NCBI GenBank assembly: GCA_964639335.1
Contig: CAZXCJ010000009.1
Location: 1-36,162, forward strand
From: JAIOTH01 sp964639335
Lineage (GTDB): Bacteria > Patescibacteriota > Patescibacteriia > UBA1558 > S5-K13
Direction of reading: 5' to 3'
DNA: 36,162 nucleotides
Part shown: one piece after another, positions 23,971 to 31,488 of the stretch
How positions within the stretch are numbered: position 1 is the first letter of the stretch
Layout of the letters: every line of letters starts with the position of its first letter
Program-made: the position numbers and the translations under genes
The notes under the pieces: model-generated
Seen by the model: the letters and a program-made list of their open reading frames with translations, nothing else
Databases searched by the model: none
Told to the model about the DNA's origin: nothing

Positions 23971-24033
23971 GCCTGCCTGCCGGCAGGCAGGCATAATTAG
24001 TATGTCATTCGCCTGCCCTGAGCTTGTCGAATG
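23971..24033. repeat. GC-rich palindrome plus CCTGAGCTTGTCGAA repeat
   Basis: A perfect 22-bp palindrome at 23971-23992 (core CCTGCCTGCCGGCAGGCAGG, as at 2734-2757) is followed by GCCTGCCCTGAGCTTGTCGAA near 24011-24030. The second word recurs near 32900-32918. Both are GC-rich islands between AT-rich genes and look like dispersed repeats. Confidence 0.8.
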
Positions 24034-24045
24034 GGTAGATTAGCA

Positions 24046-24459
24046 TTATTGTTCCGTTCTTTTATCTTTCTTAATTCTACTCCAATGAAATAAATAAATT
24101 GGAAACCCAACTAAAATCATGGCTATGGCTCGAGCAGCATCTGCTTCTCTACGAGATTTATTATAATCAATATTCTCATTCATTTGTTTCCATGTCTCAT
24201 AATCAACTAACCAATTTTGGATCATTTCTTGGTCGGAACTCGTTAGGCTTTCACAGCTCTTTATCGTCTCAACCTGTTCTACTTCTCTATCTAAATAAAT
24301 GCTACTCGGTTTTTCCATATAATAATCTCTATCAGCATTGGTAAAAATAAAGGTCTTTAAACCTAAATTTATAATAGAAACTGCGCCAATAATAAAGACT
24401 ATTAAACCAATTGCAGTCATTAAATAAAGATACACAACTCTTATCCAATTTTGTTTCAT
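24046..24459 (-). CDS. Small two-helix membrane protein
   Basis: A 137-aa protein with a transmembrane helix near the N-terminus (VVYLYLMTAIGLIVFIIGAV, about residues 9-28) and a second near the C-terminus (ARAIAMILVGFPIYLFHW), with a polar loop of about 80 residues between them, probably on the outer face. The AxAMILVGFPIYLFHW block resembles the DUF5671 type of membrane proteins, so I suggest that family without certainty. It lies inside the ribosomal operon between rplK and the S23-type gene upstream of rplA. Function unknown. Confidence 0.65.
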   Translation of the reverse strand: MKQNWIRVVYLYLMTAIGLIVFIIGAVSIINLGLKTFIFTNADRDYYMEKPSSIYLDREVEQVETIKSCESLTSSDQEMIQNWLVDYETWKQMNENIDYNKSRREADAARAIAMILVGFPIYLFHWSRIKKDKRTEQ

Positions 24460-24524
24460 GGCTTTAGTTATTACTAATTATTATAAATATCTATTATCCT
24501 ATTATACTATTAACCTGTTAACAA

Positions 24525-24947
24525 TTATTCAATCTTTATCCCCATTTGTCTCGCCGTACCAGCAATAATTTTCATAGCTGCTTCTATATCATAAGCGTTT
24601 AAATCTGGTAATTTTTTTTCTGCTATTTCTTTAAGCTGGGCTCTAGTAATTGTTCCTACTTCGTCTATTAGGGGATTGCCAGATCCCTTTTTAATTTTAG
24701 CTGCTTTCATTAATAAATCTGAAGCTGGCGGAGTTTTTAATATAAAACTAAATGTAGCGTCTTCATAAACAGTAATAACCGCTGGCACAATGTCTCCCAT
24801 TTTATCCTTAGTAGCGTCATTAAACTTAGTACAAAAATCCTGAATATTTAAACCGTGCTGGCCCAAAGCAGGGCCAACTGGAGGTGCGGGATTTGCCTGC
24901 CCGGCCCTTATTTGTAATTTTAAAATTGTTTTTACTTTTTTTGCCAT
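24525..24947 (-). CDS. rplK: 50S ribosomal protein L11
   Basis: A 140-aa ribosomal protein L11, part of the GTPase-associated centre of the large subunit. The signature blocks are present: LQIRAGQANPAPPVGPALG, QHGLNIQDFCTKFNDAT, the FSFILKTPPASDLL linker and the C-terminal rRNA-binding half ending IIAGTARQMGIKI. Length is normal. It follows nusG in order, but an S23-type gene is inserted between them. Confidence 0.98.
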   Translation of the reverse strand: MAKKVKTILKLQIRAGQANPAPPVGPALGQHGLNIQDFCTKFNDATKDKMGDIVPAVITVYEDATFSFILKTPPASDLLMKAAKIKKGSGNPLIDEVGTITRAQLKEIAEKKLPDLNAYDIEAAMKIIAGTARQMGIKIE

Positions 24948-25008
24948 AATATTAATTTTGAATTATCAATTTTTAATTTCGATTGAATTATAAATTGTTA
25001 ATTTTGAA

Positions 25009-25344
25009 TTATTTACTATTTAACGTTGATACTATCTTACCAAATATTAAAGTCAATTCTTCGGCTTCACTCCATAATTTCTCAATCTCATTATTATTGT
25101 CACCGGATGAATGGGCCAACATTCTCAACCAATGTTTTGTTTCTTGAATTTCTTTTTTACAAATATAAATTTTATTCCGAAAATCTTTTCTAGAACTAGC
25201 ACTATTGGCTTCCATATAATTAGCACCTACACTAGTTGCTGAACGAACTAATTGATTTATTAAAACTTTACTAACAATATCAATTTCTAAAGTCTTACAA
25301 AAATCTATCACATTTTCACCAAATTTAGCCGTTCTTTCTTCCAA
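25009..25344 (-). CDS. Four-helix-bundle (S23/IVP-like) protein, copy 2
   Basis: Near-duplicate of the gene at 23553: it shares LINQLVRSATSVGANYMEA and KEIQETKHWLRMLAHS. The sequence homologous to the start of copy 1 is also present upstream (KSDLKKKPLFDLEER codons), but the codon at the matching start position, 25378-25380, is ATA instead of ATG. Translation may therefore begin at the TTG at 25344, at the rare codon ATA, or hardly at all. I give the TTG start. Strong conservation of the reading frame suggests it is, or was until recently, expressed. It is inserted between nusG and rplK. Confidence 0.72.
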   Translation of the reverse strand: MEERTAKFGENVIDFCKTLEIDIVSKVLINQLVRSATSVGANYMEANSASSRKDFRNKIYICKKEIQETKHWLRMLAHSSGDNNNEIEKLWSEAEELTLIFGKIVSTLNSK

Positions 25345-25449
25345 ATCAAAAAGGGGCTTCTTTTTTAAATCGCTTTTTATATTATTTTAATTAAAAATTA
25401 AATCATTAAAAATTCACTCAAAATTCATCATTCGAAATTCAAAATTAAA

Positions 25450-25995
25450 TTAGATTTTCTTTATCTGAAGAAAATCTAATTCTACAGGCGTTTCTCGACC
25501 AAACATAGAAACCAAAACCTTAACCTTACCATGACTTTCATCAATAGAATTAACTTTACCCTCAAGGCCCTTGAAAGGACCATCTATAATTTTTACTCTT
25601 TCTCCTTTAACTACATCAATTTTGTATTCCGGCTCTTCTACACCCATTCTTTTCTGCAAAGCCTTAATTTCTTCTTCCGACATAGGAACTGGCGTTGTTC
25701 CAGAGCCAATAAAACCCGTAACATTGGGGGTATTTCTAGCTACATACCAAGATGCATCGGTAACTATCATATTAACCAAAACATAACCTGGAAAAATTTT
25801 TTCTCTAACGGTTTTTCTTTTGCCGTTTTTAATTTTAATTTTGGTCTCCGTGGGTATTAAAATATCAAATACATAATCCTGCATATTCATTGATTCGGCT
25901 CTTTGTTCTAAATTTCTTTTAACATTTTCTTCATAGCCAGAATAAGTATGCAATACATACCAATGGCGGCCTACATTTGGATCTTGTTTGGGCAT
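25450..25995 (-). CDS. nusG: Transcription termination/antitermination protein NusG
   Basis: A 181-aa NusG with an NGN domain (HWYVLHTYSGYEENV to about residue 110, including KIFPGYVLVNM) and a C-terminal KOW domain (VVKGERVKIIDGPFKGLEGKV). It binds RNA polymerase and links transcription to Rho or the ribosome. Length and order (secE, then nusG) are typical of bacteria. A stretch of about 200 bp with AT-rich inverted repeats separates it from secE. Confidence 0.98.
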   Translation of the reverse strand: MPKQDPNVGRHWYVLHTYSGYEENVKRNLEQRAESMNMQDYVFDILIPTETKIKIKNGKRKTVREKIFPGYVLVNMIVTDASWYVARNTPNVTGFIGSGTTPVPMSEEEIKALQKRMGVEEPEYKIDVVKGERVKIIDGPFKGLEGKVNSIDESHGKVKVLVSMFGRETPVELDFLQIKKI

Positions 25996-26200
25996 AAATT
26001 AGTTAAAAGTATAAAGGTAAAAGTAGAAAGTATTATAATAAGGATTTAATAAGTCCTGACAATAATTTTGAAATTTCTACCAAACTATTATATAAATTAT
26101 TAAATTCCTCTTAATTCCCATAAACCGCTCTTCTTAAATTTTATAAAAATTATTTAAAAAACTAAAACCAAACTTTTACCTTTCAACTTTCACCTTTTAC

Positions 26201-26386
26201 CTATTTCACTACTACCTCTAAAACTTTGGTTAAAATAAAATCAACTATTCCTAAAAAGGCAGCTACAAAAATGCTGATAAATAAAACTTGACCAGTTTTT
26301 TTTATAACTTCTTTTCTGGTTGGCCAAACCACCTTTTTCAATTCCGCAATAGAATCTTTAATATAATTTTTTAGTTTGTTTATCAT
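26201..26386 (-). CDS. secE: Preprotein translocase subunit SecE
   Basis: A 61-aa single-helix SecE: amphipathic IKDSIAELKKVVWPTRKEV, then the membrane helix VLFISIFVAAFLGIVDFIL. It forms the SecYEG channel in the inner membrane. The short, one-helix form is normal outside the enterobacteria. It heads the secE-nusG-rplK-rplA order; no tRNA or rpmG is seen upstream in the 285-bp gap. Confidence 0.96.
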   Translation of the reverse strand: MINKLKNYIKDSIAELKKVVWPTRKEVIKKTGQVLFISIFVAAFLGIVDFILTKVLEVVVK

Positions 26387-26671
26387 AATAACGCGATGCT
26401 AATCCCGCCTTAATTTTTACAAAACTATAACGGGCAATGATGCTAATACAATACAAATTAAATACTCTGAGCTAATATAAATAATTCGATTATTAGCATA
26501 GTATTCGTATGATTAGTATTCACCCTGTTAAATGGGTAATTCCTTATTTAACAGGGTAAATTCGTATATTAGCATTTTTATTAGTATACAAAAAAGCATA
26601 GCTAGAAAGCTAACTCACTATAAAAAGTATAGCTATGATCAGATAAAAAGTCAATATTTAAAACAACTTTT
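26387..26671. repeat. Intergenic region with CACCCTGTTAAAT hairpin, copy 2
   Basis: No gene. ACCCTGTTAAAT (26522-26533) pairs with ATTTAACAGGGT (26546-26557), the same outer arms as the hairpin at 1476-1516. ATTCGTATATTAGCAT follows directly, as it does next to thyA. An AGCATAGCTAGAAAGCTAACTC inverted segment lies near 26596-26620. No tRNA was found. No clear promoter was recognised for secE. Confidence 0.7.
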
Positions 26672-28699
26672 TCATTTTAAATCTAAGTCTTTAATTTCTT
26701 GCCAATTATTCTCGTCTAAAACTGTAATTTCATCTTGACTAATAATATACATATAATCATCTAAGTAGATGGCTCTTTGCACTTGGGTTTTGCTCAAAGC
26801 CTTTTCTAATTTTAGCTTATTTCCATTATAGGAAAATATATAAGCACCCTTGCCACCGGGCATAAAAAATACCTCATGTTTAGAATCTAATAAAAAAGCA
26901 TGATGATTATTTACTGCTTCAGACCAATATTCATCCAGCATATATTTATCTTTTTCTTGCGGTTGAGAAGGATTAGAAACATCAAAAACAGAAAGTTTTA
27001 CTTTGGAGCCCTCCTTTCCTATTCCTAAAATAATATCATCAGCTAAAGGATGTAAATAAGAAGAATAGCCCGGTATTTTTAATTCACCTTTTAATTCTGG
27101 GCTGGATGCATTTGATAAATCCAAAACATAAAATGGATCTATTTGTCTAAAAGTAACTACATATCCCCTGTCCTTTAAAAATCTTACAGAATAAATCTTT
27201 TCTGTTTCACCTAAATCTTTTATAGAACCAATTTGTTTTAAATTTTCATTTAAAACATAAACATCATTTATACTGGAATTACTACCAAATCCAAAATAAA
27301 ATCTATTCCTTTCACCAATGGTGGTAGCTATTCTTAAATTACCATCATATTCATCTAATGCAAATTGATTCAATGGATACCCAGGAACGCTCCCATTTGC
27401 TTTTATTTTGAAATCATCTAAATCAATTTTAATAATACCTGTTTTTTCCAATTCACGCATATGTTCTTGATGGTATTTTTCCATTCTATTGGAAAATTCA
27501 TTTTCAACTCTTAATCTCTCATCTCTATCTAGAGAACTATAATATTTTTCTAATAAATATTGCATTTCAGACATTTTTGATTGTTGACTTAAATCATATC
27601 CTTGCAATTTAGCTAATTTGTCTGTTAATGAACTTGGGACTAAATCAGAACATTCTTGAGACAAAAATTTATAAAAAAATCCAATAGGACTTTCTGTATA
27701 AAAATAAGTTATATAAAGAGAGTCCTCGGACATATAAACTGTAGAAGAATTACTAGAGCCAACAAAAGAGGTCTTATCCTCTATTTCTCCAGAATCTGGA
27801 TTGATTTTCATAGCCGTAAAAGTGGAATCAGCATCAATTGCTACACTAGGATGATATATATCAACACATTTTAATTCAATTGATTCGCCCTCAATCATCA
27901 ATGGTCGAATAGGGCAAGGGCTGGAAACGTTTATATTGGTTTTTGTAACAATATAAATTTGACCATCATATAATCTAGTATCTACTAAATAAGTATTGTC
28001 TTCTAATTCCATATCCCATTTTTTTTCTGGATTCTGTGGATCAGATACATCATATCCGTAAATTTCAGAATCATCAAAAACAACTAAAATTTTATTATTT
28101 AATAATAAATTTCCAGAATTCTCTATTTGAGACAATTCTTCCATATCTTTAATAGGAAATGCTCTGATAATTTTTGTCTCACCTTTATAATCTCGAGGCA
28201 TGTAATCTGGAATTCCCATTCTATAATAAACATTGCGTTGATTTAAGCTATAATAAATATTTTCCCCATCTGTTTTTACAATATCTGGCTCATCAATACC
28301 TAAAACCTGGACATTGGTTTCAGAAACCCTGCCAGCTGTTTGAGGTTCCACTACCGCACCCATACCCTTAGATTCTGACTGAAGCATCGTGTCCACGCCT
28401 GCTTCCATAATCATATCATTAGCCCTTAAAGAGCCACCATAACTCATAACATTGTCTTCAAATTGTTCATAAACTAATTGCATATATTCTTTAAAATCTG
28501 CTTCTGATTTAAATTTTTCTATTTTCACATCTTCTCCAGCCAGATTGTTAACTTTATTTTTAATGATGTTCTTAAAATTTTGTAAAACAGGAAAATTCAA
28601 TCTATCACTGGAGCTATAATAAAAAATAGCCAGCAAAGCCGCAGCCAAGACAATAATCAAAATAATCATCCCTGATGCTTTTAAGTGTTTATTAAACAT
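26672..28699 (-). CDS. Membrane-anchored beta-propeller domain protein
   Basis: A 675-aa protein with one N-terminal transmembrane helix (IILIIVLAAALLAIFYY, about residues 12-28) and a large outer part. The block RVSETNVQVLGIDEPDIVKT marks the secreted beta-propeller family of COG4880/Beta_propel type, and repeated strands such as VYVLNENLKQIGSI and GYVVTFRQIDPFYVLDLSN fit propeller blades. The function of this family is not established; a surface or binding role is likely. It stands alone, with no close operon partner. The start Met precedes a short basic N-terminus, which orients the bulk outside. Confidence 0.88.
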   Translation of the reverse strand: MFNKHLKASGMIILIIVLAAALLAIFYYSSSDRLNFPVLQNFKNIIKNKVNNLAGEDVKIEKFKSEADFKEYMQLVYEQFEDNVMSYGGSLRANDMIMEAGVDTMLQSESKGMGAVVEPQTAGRVSETNVQVLGIDEPDIVKTDGENIYYSLNQRNVYYRMGIPDYMPRDYKGETKIIRAFPIKDMEELSQIENSGNLLLNNKILVVFDDSEIYGYDVSDPQNPEKKWDMELEDNTYLVDTRLYDGQIYIVTKTNINVSSPCPIRPLMIEGESIELKCVDIYHPSVAIDADSTFTAMKINPDSGEIEDKTSFVGSSNSSTVYMSEDSLYITYFYTESPIGFFYKFLSQECSDLVPSSLTDKLAKLQGYDLSQQSKMSEMQYLLEKYYSSLDRDERLRVENEFSNRMEKYHQEHMRELEKTGIIKIDLDDFKIKANGSVPGYPLNQFALDEYDGNLRIATTIGERNRFYFGFGSNSSINDVYVLNENLKQIGSIKDLGETEKIYSVRFLKDRGYVVTFRQIDPFYVLDLSNASSPELKGELKIPGYSSYLHPLADDIILGIGKEGSKVKLSVFDVSNPSQPQEKDKYMLDEYWSEAVNNHHAFLLDSKHEVFFMPGGKGAYIFSYNGNKLKLEKALSKTQVQRAIYLDDYMYIISQDEITVLDENNWQEIKDLDLK

Positions 28700-28786
28700 A
28701 ATTTTTGATATTAATTATTAATAATTTAATTATAGCATAAATTCCAAGCTCTTTATAAATTTATACGAACCAGAAAAAAAAGTGGA

Positions 28787-28890
28787 GCCCGCCAAAGCAT
28801 ATCTGCCTTTGCTTTAAAAATGGCTACGGCAAATTACCCACAACGCATTCATCCACGCGCAGAAGTGTAGAGCATTCTGCGTAGGCGGGT
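28787..28890. repeat. GC-rich structured intergenic element
   Basis: GCCCGCC (28787-28793) pairs with GGCGGG (28884-28889) across about 100 bases. Inside are two smaller hairpins, AAAGCA/TTGCTTT and CGCAGAA/TTCTGCG. Composition is far richer in GC than its surroundings. No reading frame or known RNA family was recognised. It could be a dispersed repeat or a structured RNA. Confidence 0.55.
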
Positions 28891-28902
28891 AACATTAAAT
28901 AT

Positions 28903-28938
28903 AAAATCACGGCTATAATAAAACCCGTGATTGTTTTT
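28903..28938. terminator. AATCACGG hairpin, copy 1
   Basis: AATCACGG (28905-28912) and CCGTGATT (28925-28932) form a perfect stem followed by GTTTTTG on the plus strand and TTTTATATT on the minus strand. It can act as a terminator for the minus-strand gene ending at 29044. An identical hairpin is found at 32101-32132. Confidence 0.65.
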
Positions 28939-28980
28939 GAAACTGAAGAATAATAATTTAACTGTTTTTGTATAAAATAG

Positions 28981-29043
28981 GTTCGAAGATAAGAAGCTAT
29001 GGGGAGCCACCATAAAAATATAGATTAAAACTATGTTTTTTTA
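28981..29043 (+). ncRNA. Candidate RNA motif copy 1 (GTTCGAAGATAAGAAGCT)
   Basis: GTTCGAAGATAAGAAGCTA followed by TGGGGAGCCACC (28981-29011), then a weak hairpin AAAAATATAG (29014-29023)/CTATGTTTTT (29031-29040) and a T-rich run. A TATAAAAT box sits just upstream (about 28970-28977). The motif recurs at 31336 and 32846 on the same strand. It matches no RNA family I can name. Confidence 0.45.
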
Positions 29044-29973
29044 TTAATTTTTTTTTAATTCTGATATTAATTTATTTCTTTTATCAACCCATTTCAATAT
29101 TCCATTTTTTGCTTTAATACTTTTTACTGTTTTTACTGTATTTTTAAAATTAGTAATTTTATTTTTTTGTTCTAGATTTCTTTGATAATACTCGTTTAAA
29201 TATTTTGGTAATAATCTTTCAAAAAACTTTTTTAATAAATTTCCATCATAATATTCAGTATTTATATTATCAGCAAAATTTTCTAAATCTTCAATTCTCT
29301 CATTATAATGACCAGACAATGTAACCTTATTTTCTAAATTATTAATTAATTTAATATTTTTTTTATCTAGTAATGTCGAATATATATTTGATCCTAAAAT
29401 TGACATTCCTTTAAAAAAAGGGAATAGGATTCCATGAATTTTTTTAGCAATAATGATGGGTTGTTTTTTTAACTCTTTTGCTTGTTTAATAAAATTTAAT
29501 AATTCATTTCCAGGTAATACCCACTGTCCATTTTTGATTAAAATTAAAGTTGGTATCTTTTTATAAGTAGCCTCAATTATCAATGGTTGTTTTGATAATA
29601 TTGAAATATTCTTACAATAGCAATTAAGTATTTTTATAAAATTTTTAGCATTTTTAACAGAACATAGAAAATTATTTATATCTTTTTCAATTTTAACCTT
29701 TTTCTTTTTATCGTCTCTTAAAAGAGGCTCAAGATTTTTTTGAATAATCACACTTTCGTCATTTAAAATACTTAATAATTCTGGATCGAATCTTAGTGAA
29801 CCTTTTCCTACGTCGCATAATAAGTATTCTAATTCTCTTTTAACTATCACTTTTTTGTCTGATATTAAGTTATCCAAACGATAACTGTAATACTCCATTA
29901 ATTCTTCACCATTAAGTTCGGACAGAGGAGATGTTAATAATTTCTTTTTTATATTTTTAAGTGTTTTTAACAT
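29044..29973 (-). CDS. Unknown 309-aa protein, possible nuclease-like fold
   Basis: A basic protein of 309 aa that I do not recognise with confidence. The central part (about 130-205) reads PLIIEATYKKIPTLILIKN, GQWVLPGNELLNFIKQ, then KQPIIIAKKIHGILFPFFKG. A Glu followed by a strand, an LPGNEL turn, and a helix leading to a KxPIII strand with Lys is reminiscent of PD-(D/E)XK nucleases or resolvases, but a canonical D-ExK is not clear. Termini are helical and charged. It is flanked by repeat-rich intergenic DNA on both sides and stands alone. The nuclease idea is a guess for testing. Confidence 0.5.
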   Translation of the reverse strand: MLKTLKNIKKKLLTSPLSELNGEELMEYYSYRLDNLISDKKVIVKRELEYLLCDVGKGSLRFDPELLSILNDESVIIQKNLEPLLRDDKKKKVKIEKDINNFLCSVKNAKNFIKILNCYCKNISILSKQPLIIEATYKKIPTLILIKNGQWVLPGNELLNFIKQAKELKKQPIIIAKKIHGILFPFFKGMSILGSNIYSTLLDKKNIKLINNLENKVTLSGHYNERIEDLENFADNINTEYYDGNLLKKFFERLLPKYLNEYYQRNLEQKNKITNFKNTVKTVKSIKAKNGILKWVDKRNKLISELKKN

Positions 29974-30023
29974 AATTAGTATATATAGTATGAATAATAA
30001 TTTATTTTTTAGAAAATAGTGAC

Positions 30024-30090
30024 TCCTTTATAATATTATAAAGGAATAAGATAAAAGTCAAAGTAGAAAGGTTATAATATTATAACCTTT
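30024..30090. repeat. Two perfect AT palindromes
   Basis: A 22-bp perfect palindrome at 30024-30045 (core CCTTTATAATATTATAAAGG) and a 24-bp one at 30067-30090 (core AGGTTATAATATTATAACCT) share the centre TATAATATTATA and are spaced 43 bp apart centre to centre. The second is followed by TTATTATTTTATTTTT. They may be paired operators or back-to-back terminators upstream of the Fic gene. Confidence 0.7.
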
Positions 30091-30124
30091 TTATTATTTT
30101 ATTTTTAATAAGATAAATTGTGTT

Positions 30125-30235
30125 AAAAATGTCGCGATTAGCATTGAAAAATGTCGCGATAAAACCCTTATTTTTAGCGTTTTTATAAATAAATATGTTA
30201 AAAATGTCGCGATTAGCATTGAAAAATGTCGCGAT
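30125..30235 (+). promoter_or_regulatory. Four phased AAAAATGTCGCGAT operator-like repeats
   Basis: Exact copies of AAAAATGTCGCGAT start at 30125, 30147, 30200 and 30222. Spacing is 22 bp within each pair and 75 bp between pairs, near whole numbers of helical turns, so bound proteins would lie on one DNA face. TCGCGA is itself palindromic. They end 18 bp before the start of the wHTH-Fic gene, so autoregulation by its winged helix is the obvious model. Confidence 0.72.
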
Positions 30236-30253
30236 TAATGATATGGTTTAAAT

Positions 30254-31300
30254 ATGAATAAAAAACAAGAAAGACAAATTAAAATAACTTCTTTTATGGA
30301 GAAAGAAACAGAGGTATCAGTATCTGATATTTTGTCTTTTTTAAGTACTGATGTTGATAAAAAAACTTTACAAAGAGATTTAAAAGGGTTGGAAGAAAAA
30401 TTTTTAATCTCTAGAAAAGGACTGGGAAAAAATACAGTTTACTTTTTACCTGAATCTTATGGGGTTTTAAAAGAAATTGATGTTGAAAAATATTTTTCTG
30501 TTCCATATGTTGAAAGAGAAATAAAAGAAAATTTTAATTTTGAAATTTTTAAGATTTTAGAGGTTGATATTTTTACTGAAGAAGAGAAAAAGAAATTAGA
30601 AGATTTACATAATGAGTTTATAAAGAATTTTTCGAAATATAATAGTCAGACTCTTGTTAATAAAGAATTTGAGAGAATTATGATTGAGTTTTCTTGGAAA
30701 TCTTCCAAAATAGAAGGAAATACTTATTCCCTTTTAAGTACGGAAGCTTTAATAAAAGATAATATAGAAGAAGAAGGCAAAACCAAGGAGGAGGCTCAAG
30801 TGATTCTTAATCATAAAGATGCTTTTAATAAAGCTATTCAGAATAAACAAAGATTTTTAAAATTAGATTATTTTGATATTGAATATATTCATAAAGTTTT
30901 AACAAAAGATCTTAAAATCCCAAATAATATTAGAAATGGAACTGTTGGTATTGTAGGTACAAAATATAAACCTTTAGAAAATAGTTTTCAGATTAAAGAA
31001 GTTTTCCAAGAAATGACTAATTTAATAAATAAAAAGGATTCTTTTTTTGAAAAGGCATTCTTATCTTTAATTTTAATCTCATATATTCAAGCTTTTGAAG
31101 ATGGAAATAAGCGAACAGCAAGAATGATTTCTAATTCTATTCTTTTAGCATATAACTCTACTCCACTTTCTTATAGAATAGTTGATGTAAAGGAATATAA
31201 AAAAGCGAGTTTATTGTTTTATGAGATAAATAATATTTCTTATTTCAAACAGATATTTATTGAACAATTTGAAGATGCTGTAAATAATTATTTTAATTAA
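30254..31300 (+). CDS. Winged-helix/Fic-domain protein with catalytic His replaced
   Basis: A 348-aa protein. Residues 1-75 form a winged helix (VSVSDILSFLSTDVDKKTLQ, DLKGLEEKFLISRKGLGKNTVYFL). A Fic N-terminal helix follows with the inhibitory motif SSKIEGN, then the Fic core ending in QAFEDGNKRTARM. Active Fic AMP-transferases have H-P-F-x-(D/E)-G-N-(G/K)-R there; here the base His is Gln (codon CAA), so normal AMPylation should be lost while nucleotide-binding GN-KR is kept. It may be a regulator that has kept only binding, or use another chemistry. It stands alone, with four operator-like repeats just upstream and no evident ribosome-binding site. Confidence 0.85.
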   Translation: MNKKQERQIKITSFMEKETEVSVSDILSFLSTDVDKKTLQRDLKGLEEKFLISRKGLGKNTVYFLPESYGVLKEIDVEKYFSVPYVEREIKENFNFEIFKILEVDIFTEEEKKKLEDLHNEFIKNFSKYNSQTLVNKEFERIMIEFSWKSSKIEGNTYSLLSTEALIKDNIEEEGKTKEEAQVILNHKDAFNKAIQNKQRFLKLDYFDIEYIHKVLTKDLKIPNNIRNGTVGIVGTKYKPLENSFQIKEVFQEMTNLINKKDSFFEKAFLSLILISYIQAFEDGNKRTARMISNSILLAYNSTPLSYRIVDVKEYKKASLLFYEINNISYFKQIFIEQFEDAVNNYFN

Positions 31301-31335
31301 ATATTGGGATATCAATTTTTTGTTTAAGAAAATAA

Positions 31336-31467
31336 GTTCGAAGATAAGAAGCTAGGGAAAGCCAACCTAGTGCATGTTTCGAGGGACCGACTGGAGTCAT
31401 TATAATGACGGAGGTATCGAAATGCATAGTAGATTGTAAAAAAGCATCTCAAGTGAGATGTTTTTTT
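31336..31467 (+). ncRNA. Candidate small structured RNA with intrinsic terminator (motif copy 2)
   Basis: Begins with GTTCGAAGATAAGAAGCTA and GGGAAAGCC, continues into a stem TGCATGTTTCGA/TCGAAATGCA (about 31371-31426) with an inner hairpin GTCAT/ATGAC, and ends in a strong terminator CATCTCA (31445-31451)/TGAGATG (31454-31460) plus seven T. It lies between the Fic gene and a convergent gene, so it is either a 3'-derived RNA of fic or an independent transcript. No known family was recognised. Confidence 0.55.
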
Positions 31468-31488
31468 GTTTAGCTTATTTAGAAAATA

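Noticed and set aside
30125..30235. CRISPR array or plasmid replication iterons
   Set aside because: Only four 14-bp repeats in two pairs with a wide central gap, no spacers of constant length, and no cas or rep gene nearby.
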